A stretch of DNA of 41,088 nucleotides from Sulfurimonas sp. (GTDB lineage: Bacteria > Campylobacterota > Campylobacteria > Campylobacterales > Sulfurimonadaceae): NCBI RefSeq assembly GCF_023228785.1, contig NZ_JALOAN010000020.1:1-41088 (forward strand), in the 5' to 3' direction. Of the stretch, positions 6,167 through 14,023 are shown one piece after another. The notes beneath the pieces were generated by a model. That model searched no databases. It had not been told where the DNA came from and was given only the letters and a program-made list of their open reading frames with translations. Every line of letters begins with the position of its first letter. Position 1 is the stretch's first letter. The translations under genes were made by a program, and so were the position numbers.

Positions 6167-8008
6167 ATGACGACTGACCAGATATTGATACTGACGATTT
6201 TGACCATAACGGTGGCTATGTTCCTATGGGGGCGTTGGCGCCACGACATGGTGGGTGCCGGTGCACTATTGGCATGCGTGCTGGCTGGTTTGGTACCGCC
6301 GCTCGAAGCTTTTGCAGGCTTTGGTCATCCAGCCGTTATTACTGTTGCCTGTGTTTTGGTACTTAGTCGTGGTTTACAGATTTCAGGCGTGGTGGACGCA
6401 CTGACGCGTACCGTATTGCCAACACAAGCAGGTGCCACACTTAGCATGGCTGCGCTGATAGGACTAGGGGCGGTGCTCTCAGCCTTCATGAACAACATCG
6501 GTGCAATGGCACTGTTGATGCCCGTAGCCATACAAATGGCAAAGCGCTTAAACCTAACTCCTGGTCAGACACTAATGCCACTGGCTTTTGGCACCATACT
6601 TGGTGGCATGACAACGATGATTGGTACTCCGCCAAACATGATTGTCGCTGGTTTTCGCGCAGAGACTGGCTCTGAGAGCTTCTCCATGTTCGACTTCACT
6701 CAAGTTGGGTTACCTGTCGCCTTAGCTGGGTTAGCCTTCATACTCTTACTGGGCCCGCGCCTTGTTCCGGCACGCAAGCAAGCCGGAGTCGAAGGGTTCG
6801 AATCAGGCGCCTATATCACTGAAGCGCGGGTACTAGAAGACAGCAAAGCTGTAGGCATGACCTTGCGTGAAGTCGAAGCTGTGCTAGATGAGAGCGACAC
6901 ACAAGTCATTGGCATGATTCGTAACGATGTCCGCCTTACAGCACCAGACCAATGGCGTAAAATGCTCTCAGGAGACATTCTGATACTTGAAGCAGATGCC
7001 GAGAATCTTACTGATGCCCTCTCTACATTGGGCTTTAAGTTGGAGGAAGCCGTAGAACCAGAAAAAGAAGATGAGATAAAAAATAGCGATAAAGATAGAG
7101 ATGCAGTAAACATTGAGGAGGAAGAGGAGAAGGAAAATACCTCAATCTCAGACGAAATCGTACTAAGAGAACTCGCCATTCTGCCAGGCTCTCCTCTGAG
7201 TGGACGCTCTGCGAGCAACATCCAGTTGCGAACACGTTACAATCTAAACCTGTTGGGTCTCTCGCGTAGTGGTAAACTCTCCATCAGACGCCTGCGCACA
7301 GCTCGCCTTGAAGCCGGTGATCTGCTACTAATGCAGGGTTCACCTGAGGCGGTCTCGGAATTTGCCGCCGACTATAGCTGTGTACCACTTGCCGAGCGCG
7401 ATTTACGTATCCCAGACAAGAGTAAAGCCTTAAAAGCCGGCATAATCATGGCACTAGCTGTTGTTGTTGCAGCCTTTGGACTATTACCAGCGTCAATATC
7501 ATTTGCAATAGGTGTACTTGCATCAATGGCTCTTCGGACAGTACCACTGCGCGACATATATGTGTCCATAGACTGGCCGGTAATCGTGCTGCTTGCAACG
7601 CTTATTCCTGTGGCTGGTGCAATGGACTCTACCGGTACTGCTGACCTAATTGCACGCTTAATCATCGAAAAAGTCGCATACGGCAACGCCGTTATCGGTC
7701 TGACACTAATTCTAGTCATTACAATGTTTCTTTCCGACCTGATGAACAATGTTGCCACCGCAGCAGTAATGTGCCCGATCTCAATCGGTACAGCATCAGC
7801 ACTTGGGGTTAGTGCCGACTCTTTTCTTATGGCAGTGGCAATTGGCGCTTCCTGTGCATTTCTAACCCCTGTCGGTCACCAAAACAATACGCTAATTCTA
7901 GGACCGGGCGGCTTCAGGTTTGGTGATTACTGGAAACTGGGACTACCGCTTGAGATTCTCATAGTTGTTATCAGCATTCCAATGCTGCTTGTTGTGTGGC
8001 CACTGTAA
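6167..8008 (+). CDS. SLC13-family (DASS/ArsB-NhaD-like) permease with two RCK_C domains
   Basis: The 613-residue inner-membrane protein has two hydrophobic halves. The first half carries SAFMNNIGAMALLMP at 105-119 and GTPPNMIV at 153-160; the second carries LSDLMNNVATAAVMCP at 522-537 and TPVGHQNNTLI at 567-577. These repeated MNN and TP motifs are the substrate- and cation-binding hairpins of the divalent anion:sodium symporter superfamily. Two RCK_C (TrkA-C) domains lie between the halves, at about 215-290 and 330-410, separated by an acidic linker at 295-328. Substrates in the family include sulfate, dicarboxylates and related anions; the sequence does not say which. Base composition is clearly more GC-rich than everything around it, with different codon use, so the gene was probably imported, perhaps from a gammaproteobacterium. 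The linker segment is AT-rich and purine-rich, unlike the rest of the gene. Confidence 0.88.
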   Translation: MTTDQILILTILTITVAMFLWGRWRHDMVGAGALLACVLAGLVPPLEAFAGFGHPAVITVACVLVLSRGLQISGVVDALTRTVLPTQAGATLSMAALIGLGAVLSAFMNNIGAMALLMPVAIQMAKRLNLTPGQTLMPLAFGTILGGMTTMIGTPPNMIVAGFRAETGSESFSMFDFTQVGLPVALAGLAFILLLGPRLVPARKQAGVEGFESGAYITEARVLEDSKAVGMTLREVEAVLDESDTQVIGMIRNDVRLTAPDQWRKMLSGDILILEADAENLTDALSTLGFKLEEAVEPEKEDEIKNSDKDRDAVNIEEEEEKENTSISDEIVLRELAILPGSPLSGRSASNIQLRTRYNLNLLGLSRSGKLSIRRLRTARLEAGDLLLMQGSPEAVSEFAADYSCVPLAERDLRIPDKSKALKAGIIMALAVVVAAFGLLPASISFAIGVLASMALRTVPLRDIYVSIDWPVIVLLATLIPVAGAMDSTGTADLIARLIIEKVAYGNAVIGLTLILVITMFLSDLMNNVATAAVMCPISIGTASALGVSADSFLMAVAIGASCAFLTPVGHQNNTLILGPGGFRFGDYWKLGLPLEILIVVISIPMLLVVWPL

Positions 8009-8039
8009 TATTTGACAAACTCTTAAATAAAAATAAGGT

Positions 8040-8045
8040 TATAAT
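8040..8045 (+). promoter_or_regulatory. -10 box (TATAAT) upstream of rraA
   Basis: A perfect TATAAT lies 29 bp before the rraA start. A TTGACA occurs at 8012-8017, but the 22-base spacer is longer than usual, so the -35 assignment is doubtful. Confidence 0.5.
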
Positions 8046-8074
8046 ACAAACAATAAAGATTTTTAGGAAGAGAA

Positions 8075-8554
8075 ATGGATTTTTTTACAGCAGATATTTG
8101 TGATGAGTATATTGATAAGGTTTTGGTTTTAGATCCTGAGTTTAAAAACTACGGTGGGGCATCAAGATGCCAAGGTGAAGTTGTTACTATAAAACTTGAT
8201 AAAAACAACGCTGGGCTTGTGGAGATGCTTCGTGATGAAGATGGGAGCGGTAAGGTTGTGGTTGTTGATGTGCGAGAGGAGTATTTTGCCGTTGTGGGTG
8301 AAAACCTTATGAAGTTTGCATATAAAAATAACTACGCTGGCATCATAGTAAATGGCTATATTCGTGATACATTCCAGATAAAAGATATCCCTGTAGCTCT
8401 CTATGCTCTTGGAGTTTGCCCTAGAAAATATATCCCCGTTACAGAGTCAGAGAGAGGCGTGCATCTCTCTTTTGGTGGGATTGGTTTTGAAGATGGAGAC
8501 TATATCTACGCAGATGGTGATGGCATTATAGTTACACAAGAAAAGTTAGTTTAA
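8075..8554 (+). CDS. rraA: RraA-family protein (RNase E regulator-like / HMG aldolase-like)
   Basis: At 159 residues it is the full single-domain RraA length. The N-terminus (ADICDEY) and the NYGGASRCQGEVVT segment match the family, as does LSFGGIGFEDGDYIYAD near residues 131-146. RraA of E. coli binds and inhibits RNase E; related proteins are 4-hydroxy-4-methyl-2-oxoglutarate aldolases. The NGYIRD segment at 93-98 keeps the Arg-Asp pair (Arg97, Asp98) used by the aldolases, where E. coli RraA reads GAVRQ, so an enzymatic role is possible here. AGGAAGAG just upstream of the ATG is a strong ribosome binding site. It is followed 6 bp later by the TRAP binding-protein gene and is likely co-transcribed with it. 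Confidence 0.88.
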   Translation: MDFFTADICDEYIDKVLVLDPEFKNYGGASRCQGEVVTIKLDKNNAGLVEMLRDEDGSGKVVVVDVREEYFAVVGENLMKFAYKNNYAGIIVNGYIRDTFQIKDIPVALYALGVCPRKYIPVTESERGVHLSFGGIGFEDGDYIYADGDGIIVTQEKLV

Positions 8555-8560
8555 AGCGTT

Positions 8561-9694
8561 ATGAACAGAAGAGACTTTATAACTGGTATAACTCTAGCAT
8601 CTGCATCTCTGGCACTTAGTGGATGTAATGAGAGCAACCGCCAAGCTATAGACTATAATAAGCATCCAAAAAAATCAAGCGATGAGATTAAAAATTTCAA
8701 CATCAACAAAAACAAAAAAACAAGCATAAAGCTAGCTACTTCTTGGCCAGCGCACTTCTCTATTATAGGTACTGGAGTTGAGAGTTTTGCAAAGAGAGTA
8801 AAAGAGATTAGCTCTGGATCTCTAAATATAAAACTCTACCCTAAAAATACTCTTGTTCCAGCGCTTGCGGTCTTTGATGCCTGTTCAAGCGGTCAGATAG
8901 ACGCTTTTCACTCAGGTCCATACTACTGGAAGGGGAAAAACTCTACTTTTTCTCTCTTTAGTGGTATTCCTTTTGGTTTTAGTGCAGAGGAGATCAACTC
9001 ATGGATGTTTCATGGTGGTGGACTAGAACTTTGGAGAGAAGAGTATGCAAAGTACAATCTCTACCCTTTTTTAGGAGGCAATACCAACATTCAGATGGGC
9101 GGATGGTTTAGAAAACCCATCAACTCTTTAGCTGATATGCAAGGGCTTAAGATGAGAATGCCAGGACTTGCTGGTGAAGTCTACGCCAAGATGGGTGTAA
9201 ATCCGATCTTACTTCCAGCAGGAGAGATCTATACGGCATTAGAGAGAGGCATCATAGATGCGACTGAGTGGGTAGGACCTGCGTTAGATATCAAGATGGG
9301 CTTTTACAAAGTTGCGCCCTACTACTACTCTGGCTGGCATGAGCCAGGATCTATTTTAGAACTGACTTTTAACAACTACTCATGGAGTAAACTTCCACAT
9401 GAACATCAGATGATGATAGAAGTTGCTGCTAGTGAGTTAAACTCAAGCATGACTTATGAATTTCACTCGCAAAACATCAATGCTCTTGCAAAATTAAAAG
9501 AGTTAAACATAGATATTTATAGATATCCAGAAGATGTAATAAAAGCTGCAAAAGTAGCCCTAAAAGAAGTCATTTCAGAGCAAAGTGTTAAAAGTGAAGA
9601 CTTTAAAAGGGTTTATTCATCTATAGAGAAACACCTAAAACTCTCACGCGAGTGGAGTGATGCAAGCCTTCGTTATTTTCTAAATGAAAGATAA
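8561..9694 (+). CDS. dctP: TRAP transporter solute-binding protein (DctP family), Tat-type lipoprotein
   Basis: The protein has 377 residues. The N-terminus starts NRRDFIT, a twin-arginine motif at residues 3-4, followed by a hydrophobic stretch and the lipobox LSGC with Cys22, so it is probably exported folded and lipid-anchored. The mature part is a DctP/TAXI-like binding fold: KLATSWPAHF near the start, the GGWFRKPI and GLKMRMPG segments, and the conserved LERGIIDATEW block. TRAP binding proteins deliver organic acids such as C4-dicarboxylates or keto acids to a DctQ-DctM membrane complex. No dctQ or dctM is nearby, so it either serves a distant TRAP permease or works alone. Pairing with an RraA/aldolase-like gene hints at keto-acid metabolism, but this is inference. 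Confidence 0.9.
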   Translation: MNRRDFITGITLASASLALSGCNESNRQAIDYNKHPKKSSDEIKNFNINKNKKTSIKLATSWPAHFSIIGTGVESFAKRVKEISSGSLNIKLYPKNTLVPALAVFDACSSGQIDAFHSGPYYWKGKNSTFSLFSGIPFGFSAEEINSWMFHGGGLELWREEYAKYNLYPFLGGNTNIQMGGWFRKPINSLADMQGLKMRMPGLAGEVYAKMGVNPILLPAGEIYTALERGIIDATEWVGPALDIKMGFYKVAPYYYSGWHEPGSILELTFNNYSWSKLPHEHQMMIEVAASELNSSMTYEFHSQNINALAKLKELNIDIYRYPEDVIKAAKVALKEVISEQSVKSEDFKRVYSSIEKHLKLSREWSDASLRYFLNER

Positions 9695-9696
9695 AG

Positions 9697-9702
9697 TATA
9701 AT
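9697..9702 (+). promoter_or_regulatory. -10 box (TATAAT) upstream of the DUF4015 gene
   Basis: TATAAT begins 3 bp after the dctP stop codon and about 40 bp before the first usable start of the next gene. AAGGGG at 9717-9722 follows it. The spacing suits a short leader. Confidence 0.45.
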
Positions 9703-9737
9703 CGCATCTCTAAAGCAAGGGGTATAGTTTTTGCTCT

Positions 9738-11000
9738 TTGTTTTTAAGATTAAAATGCGGACTACTAACTTTGAGAAAATTACTATTTCTAACTACTTTT
9801 TTAAACACCCTACTTCTAGCTTCCTTTGATGGAACTATTGTCGATAAAAATACATTACAACCTATAGCAAAAGTGACGATCAGTGATTCTAAAGTAGATT
9901 TTTACTCAGATGAAAATGGTTTTTTCTCCGTTGTAAGTGATGAAGATAAGTACCATGCTAAGGCTTATGGATATAGACCACATACTTTTAAACAAGATCA
10001 AAATCAAAGTATTATAGAGCTAGAACCAATAACAGTAAAAGCGCTCTATCTTACTTTTTGGGGTGCAAATATTCATTCAAAAACAGTTGCGAGAGCCTTA
10101 AAAATCATAGATAAAACAGAGATAAATACCCTTGTGGTAGATGTGAAAAATGAATATGGTTCAACCAGTTTTAGAACTAAATTTGCAGAGGCAAATGATT
10201 ATGGAGCGAGCAAAGATAGAACTATAGGCAACATAGAAGATTTTATAAAACTTATGAAATCAAAAAATATCTATCTTATAGCTAGAGTTGTTGTCTTTAA
10301 AGATGAACTCCAAGCAGCAAATAATGAAGATTATGCCATAAAAAGTGAAGATGGAACTATCTGGAGAAACCATGACAAAATGGCGTGGGTTGATCCCTTT
10401 GATAAGAGAAGCCATGATTATACTATCTCTATAGCCGAAGAAGCTGCTAAAGTTGGTTTTGATGAGATAAATTTTGATTATATTCGTTTTCCTGCAAAAG
10501 CCAATCTTAAACTAAAAAAAGAGAGTACAGAGGAAAATCGTCTAAACGCAATAGAGAGCTTTTTAAGTTCAGCAAAAAATAGACTAAGAAAATATGGGGT
10601 TTTTATTTCCGTTGATACTTATGGAAATATTTGTTGGGAGAGTGGCGATACTGGCATAGGTCAAAGTGTTGCTTCACTTGCAAAATATAGTGATTATATC
10701 TCTCCAATGCTCTATCCATCTGGTTTTGCTAGTGGAAGTTTTTACTTTGAACATCCATCAGAGCACCCTTATGAAGTTATTAGACGAAGTATAACAAACA
10801 TACATGATACAATAGATGCAGTACGTATCAGACCTTGGTTACAGTATTTTAAAGATTATGCTCATAAAAAAAGAGCTTACAATAAATTTGAAATTACTGA
10901 GCAGATAAGAGGCTCAGAGGATGCAAATGCAAGTGGCTGGATGCTTTGGTCACCATCTAGTAGATACCACAAGGGTTACTTTGAAGCGTCCATAGAGTAG
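9738..11000 (+). CDS. Secreted DUF4015 (COG1306) glycosidase-like TIM-barrel protein
   Basis: The 420-residue protein begins with a signal peptide (hydrophobic core to about residue 29), then a short beta-sandwich at about 30-95 resembling CarboxypepD_reg domains (GTIVDKNTLQPIAKVTI), then the DUF4015 putative glycosyl hydrolase barrel. Typical DUF4015 features are LYLTFWG after the linker, VVDVKNEYG, ARVVVFKD, the WVDPF block, FDYIRFPA and SPMLYPS. The biochemical activity is not established; a polysaccharide or peptidoglycan substrate is a guess. There is no ATG in frame. The start is either TTG 9738, with AAGGGG 15 bp upstream, or TTG 9771, which gives a tidier signal peptide. The 3' end overlaps the convergent ygjP-like gene by 25 bp. 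Confidence 0.8.
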   Translation: MFLRLKCGLLTLRKLLFLTTFLNTLLLASFDGTIVDKNTLQPIAKVTISDSKVDFYSDENGFFSVVSDEDKYHAKAYGYRPHTFKQDQNQSIIELEPITVKALYLTFWGANIHSKTVARALKIIDKTEINTLVVDVKNEYGSTSFRTKFAEANDYGASKDRTIGNIEDFIKLMKSKNIYLIARVVVFKDELQAANNEDYAIKSEDGTIWRNHDKMAWVDPFDKRSHDYTISIAEEAAKVGFDEINFDYIRFPAKANLKLKKESTEENRLNAIESFLSSAKNRLRKYGVFISVDTYGNICWESGDTGIGQSVASLAKYSDYISPMLYPSGFASGSFYFEHPSEHPYEVIRRSITNIHDTIDAVRIRPWLQYFKDYAHKKRAYNKFEITEQIRGSEDANASGWMLWSPSSRYHKGYFEASIE

Positions 11001-11656
11001 AGTTTTCTCTCTCTTATGTCTTTTTTCACTCTTAAGGCCTCGCTAAAATACCTTTCAACTAAGGTGTGAAAAGCTTTTGAGTGATTCATATGAACTAGAT
11101 GAGCGAGCTCATGAACTACTACATAATCAATCTGCTCTTTGTATAATTTTAAAAGATTTGTATTTAATGTTATAACTCTTAAGGAGTTGCAACTCCCCCA
11201 TCTGCTCTTCATCTTTTTAAATCTCAGCTCACTATATTTTAAATTCATAATATTTGAATAATGTTCTACTCTTTGAGTTAAGTAGTTTTTTGCATACTCT
11301 TTGTAAAAATTGTCATAGCATTTAAGTATATTTTCTTTTGTTGGTTTTCTTAGGTTGCAAAGGTAGTTACGAAGTATCTCAGCATCTTTAGCATCAACAC
11401 TGTAGATCTCTCCAAAGAGTAAAACTTCATCTTCTAGGTTTATCTCTATTGGAGGGTTTTGTTCTTGTTTTGTAAGTTGTTTTCTTATCCAACTTTCTTT
11501 TTTTGTGAGTAGATCTTCAATGTAGAGTTTAGATCTGCTAGAAGTTTTTAAGATCACTTTAGCGTCGTTTGTAACACTTATATAGCTGTTTTTAAGAGCT
11601 TTTTTATGAACATGTAGAATGCTTAGATCTTTAAAATTTATCTCACTCGTATGCAA
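10976..11656 (-). CDS. YgjP/M48-like metal-dependent hydrolase
   Basis: The 226-residue protein carries the zinc motif HELAH at residues 182-186 with a third histidine at 192 (the HELAHLVHMNHSKAFH block) and the family's upstream SRWGSC at 151-156. This fits the YgjP (DUF45, SprT/M48-like) family; E. coli YgjP has been described as a UTP pyrophosphatase-like hydrolase and others as peptidases, so the substrate is open. There is no signal peptide, so it is probably cytoplasmic. The start codon is TTG, overlapping the 3' end of queC by 14 bp, so it is translationally coupled to queC. It converges on and overlaps the DUF4015 gene. Confidence 0.85.
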   Translation of the reverse strand: MHTSEINFKDLSILHVHKKALKNSYISVTNDAKVILKTSSRSKLYIEDLLTKKESWIRKQLTKQEQNPPIEINLEDEVLLFGEIYSVDAKDAEILRNYLCNLRKPTKENILKCYDNFYKEYAKNYLTQRVEHYSNIMNLKYSELRFKKMKSRWGSCNSLRVITLNTNLLKLYKEQIDYVVVHELAHLVHMNHSKAFHTLVERYFSEALRVKKDIRERKLYSMDASK

Positions 11657-12317
11657 TTTGATCCCTTACTCCAGCTAGTTTAAAGCCACGAAGTCTTAAC
11701 CTACAGCTATCACAAACTCCACAAGCTTTTAGCTCATTTTTATAACAACTCCAAGTCAGATGCAGTGGAACTGCTAGATCTAGGGAAGCTTGAACTATCT
11801 GTGATTTTGATAGATGCACAAGTGGCATTTTTATCTCTAGAATTGTCTCATCTTTTGTTCCAAGATTTATAGAAGTTTGCATACTTTTTATAAAGGTATC
11901 TGTACAATCAGGATAACCGCTACCATCTTCTTCAACAACTCCAATGCTAAGAGCACTAGCACCCTCTTTTTCTGCAATGGCAGCTGCTATACTTAAAAAT
12001 ATGCCATTTCTAAATGGAACATAAGTTGAGGGAACTTCGTCACCTAACCCACTAGTTGGTACTTCCATCTCTTTGTCTATTAAAGCTGATGCCCCTATCT
12101 TAGAGAAAAAGTCTAGATCTAAGTTGTACTTCTTATAAACCCCTAGATCATCACATATGGCTTCAAAACACTCTAATTCTTTGTTCTGTGTTAGTTGAGA
12201 GTAGTTAAAATGCAGCGCAATTATCTCATAACCCTCTTCTCTCATCATATACGCGCTAAGAGTCGAGTCCATTCCACCACTCATAATACAGAGTGCTTTT
12301 TTATTTTTTATTTTCAT
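11643..12317 (-). CDS. queC: 7-cyano-7-deazaguanine synthase QueC
   Basis: QueC converts 7-carboxy-7-deazaguanine, ammonia and ATP to preQ0 in queuosine biosynthesis. The 224-residue protein has the PP-loop SGGMDS at residues 13-18 and four zinc cysteines at 191, 199, 202 and 205 (CGVCDSC). The length is normal. The ATG at 12317 lies in a divergent gap with the YjfB-like gene. I looked for a preQ1 riboswitch upstream and saw none. It is followed by the overlapping ygjP-like gene. Confidence 0.95.
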   Translation of the reverse strand: MKIKNKKALCIMSGGMDSTLSAYMMREEGYEIIALHFNYSQLTQNKELECFEAICDDLGVYKKYNLDLDFFSKIGASALIDKEMEVPTSGLGDEVPSTYVPFRNGIFLSIAAAIAEKEGASALSIGVVEEDGSGYPDCTDTFIKSMQTSINLGTKDETILEIKMPLVHLSKSQIVQASLDLAVPLHLTWSCYKNELKACGVCDSCRLRLRGFKLAGVRDQIAYE

Positions 12318-12375
12318 AGAAATGATTTTAACATAAGTAAAAAATATTTTAATATTAAATCAAAGATTTTGTGTA

Positions 12376-12381
12376 TATAAT
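12376..12381 (+). promoter_or_regulatory. -10 box (TATAAT) for the YjfB-like gene
   Basis: A perfect TATAAT in the context GTGTATATAATGAGG lies 34 bp before the ATG at 12410. The AAAGGAGAG ribosome binding site follows at 12398-12406. The spacing gives a leader of about 20 bases. Confidence 0.6.
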
Positions 12382-12409
12382 GAGGCAATTTAGTAACAAA
12401 GGAGAGACA

Positions 12410-12595
12410 ATGGAAGTATCATCAAATACACCATCTACAGCGACAGCTCCTGTAGAAGGAAAAGATCCTATGAAAAAAGCATTAGAAGTACAAGAACAAC
12501 AAGTTATGAAAGTTCTTGAGAGTGCAAATGAGCTATCTAAAGAGATGAATGCTCAAAAAACTGGTATGGGTAAAAACTTAAACATTACTGGTTAA
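12410..12595 (+). CDS. Small YjfB-like putative motility protein (61 aa)
   Basis: The ATG at 12410 is chosen over an in-frame GTG at 12371 because a strong AAAGGAGAG ribosome binding site lies 4-12 bases upstream and the -10 box falls inside the longer version. The 61-residue product has a Ser/Thr/Pro-rich head, a single helix (about residues 19-45, rich in Lys, Glu and Gln) and the ending GMGKNLNITG. This layout, a short amphipathic helix followed by a G-x-N/I-D/N tail, matches the YjfB family of putative motility proteins, whose function is unknown. It is monocistronic, with its own promoter and a perfect terminator. Confidence 0.65.
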   Translation: MEVSSNTPSTATAPVEGKDPMKKALEVQEQQVMKVLESANELSKEMNAQKTGMGKNLNITG

Positions 12596-12605
12596 CTTAA
12601 AGATT

Positions 12606-12630
12606 CAGGCAGAAATTTCTGCCTGTTTTT
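12606..12630 (+). terminator. Rho-independent terminator of the YjfB-like gene
   Basis: The 20 bases at 12606-12625 form a perfect palindrome (arm CAGGCAGAAA) followed directly by five T residues, starting 10 bp after the stop codon. Confidence 0.85.
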
Positions 12631-12666
12631 GACAAAATATAAGCCGCATTAGATATAATCCCACTT

Positions 12667-13086
12667 ATGATTGACATTGACAATAAAACTACTCTAAATG
12701 TAAATGAAGAGTTTTTAAATACCATCGCAATAACCCTCACAGATAAAGAGATAGAGCTAATTATTACAGATAAAAAAGAGATCCAAGAGATCAATAAAGC
12801 GCATAGAGGAATTGACTCTCCGACTGATGTTTTAAGTTTCCCATATGAAGAGATGCCTATGAGTCCTTTGGGAAGTATAGTCATCTCAGCACCTCATGTT
12901 CTAGAACTATCTAAAGATCTAGGACATTCTAGCGATGATGAGTTAGTTTTGCTTTTTATCCATGGTATTTTGCATCTTTTAGGCTATGACCATGAAGTAG
13001 ACAGTGGTGAGATGAGAGAAGAAGAGATTAGGCTTATAAAAGAGTTTAATCTTCCAGATAGTTTAATAGTTAGAACACAAGGATAA
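12667..13086 (+). CDS. ybeY: Endoribonuclease YbeY (16S rRNA maturation)
   Basis: The 139-residue protein carries the zinc signature HGILHLLGYDHE at residues 99-110 and the SPTDVLSFPYEE segment at 51-62, both diagnostic for YbeY, a metal-dependent RNase acting in 16S rRNA 3'-end maturation and ribosome quality control. The length is typical. The following antiporter gene starts 3 bp after its stop, so the two are co-transcribed. Confidence 0.95.
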   Translation: MIDIDNKTTLNVNEEFLNTIAITLTDKEIELIITDKKEIQEINKAHRGIDSPTDVLSFPYEEMPMSPLGSIVISAPHVLELSKDLGHSSDDELVLLFIHGILHLLGYDHEVDSGEMREEEIRLIKEFNLPDSLIVRTQG

Positions 13087-13088
13087 TA

Positions 13089-14012
13089 ATGGATTTTATA
13101 ATTTTTATAGCTGCAATGGGTGCTCTTATATATGGGGCTGATTTTATTATAAAAGAGTCAGAGAGAATTGCTCTGCATTTTAATATCTCTCACTTTGTTA
13201 TAGGCGCAACGCTTGTAGCATTTGGAACATCTCTACCTGAGATGGCAGCATCTATGGCAGCAGCTTCGCAAGACAAGAGCGATATGGCAGTTGCAAATGT
13301 TGTTGGAAGTGTTATCTTTAATATCACTCTAGTTTTAGGTGTAGTATTTTTTATCAGTAAAAAAATGTATCCAAAAAGAGATCTTTTTTTACTTGATAGT
13401 GCTTGGATAATAGTACCATTGATCTTCTTTTTTCTAATGGTTCAAGATGGAGTTATTGGAAGAGTTGATGGGATTTTATATCTTCTTTTGATGGTATCTT
13501 ACTTGATATTTTTGTTCAATGATCCAAAAGCAGATTTAGGTGTAGAAGAAGAGCTTACTAAGGAAAAATTTCAGTGGACTAAGCCTATTTTACTTCTTAT
13601 TGTTGGTTTTACATTAACAATAGGTGGTGCTAACTTTGTTGTTGAGAGTGGTACGGATATAGCTAGAACTTTTGGTGTGAGTGAGTGGATTATAGGGATT
13701 TTTTTAATCTCTTTGGGAACTTCTTTACCTGAGTTAGTAGTCTCAATAGTAGCTATAAAAAAAGGAAATGCAGAGATGAGCATAGGAAATATTATAGGCT
13801 CAAATGTTGCAAACTTCTCAATGGTTTTAGGTGCTGCATCTCTTGTAAATCCACTCACAGTAGATCTAGTAGCTACAAAGTTTGATATGTTAATAATGAT
13901 AGCAGCATCAATTTCGCTAGTATTTATCTTAGCAAACAGACTCTACAATAAAGCAGGAGCAATCTTTTTACTAATCATTTTAGCTCTTTTTATTCAGAAT
14001 GCAGTTGTGTAA
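13089..14012 (+). CDS. CaCA-family Na+/Ca2+ (or K+/H+) antiporter, YrbG-like
   Basis: The 307-residue membrane protein has two inverted homologous halves. Each contains an alpha-repeat: GATLVAFGTSLPEMAAS at 39-55 and LISLGTSLPELVVS at 206-219, with their acidic cation-binding glutamates. About ten transmembrane segments are visible. Members exchange calcium for sodium or protons across the inner membrane. It lies directly behind ybeY and converges on mrdA with only 11 bp between stops; I see no terminator in that gap. Confidence 0.9.
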   Translation: MDFIIFIAAMGALIYGADFIIKESERIALHFNISHFVIGATLVAFGTSLPEMAASMAAASQDKSDMAVANVVGSVIFNITLVLGVVFFISKKMYPKRDLFLLDSAWIIVPLIFFFLMVQDGVIGRVDGILYLLLMVSYLIFLFNDPKADLGVEEELTKEKFQWTKPILLLIVGFTLTIGGANFVVESGTDIARTFGVSEWIIGIFLISLGTSLPELVVSIVAIKKGNAEMSIGNIIGSNVANFSMVLGAASLVNPLTVDLVATKFDMLIMIAASISLVFILANRLYNKAGAIFLLIILALFIQNAVV

Positions 14013-14023
14013 CAACGAAGTTT

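Noticed and set aside
7035..7235. Minus-strand open frames within the permease gene
   Set aside because: They arise from the purine-rich linker read in reverse, giving Ser/Leu/Phe-rich runs with no start context.
12318..12409. preQ1 riboswitch upstream of queC
   Set aside because: The divergent gap is under 100 bp and no preQ1 aptamer-like hairpin with an A-rich tail was seen on the minus strand.
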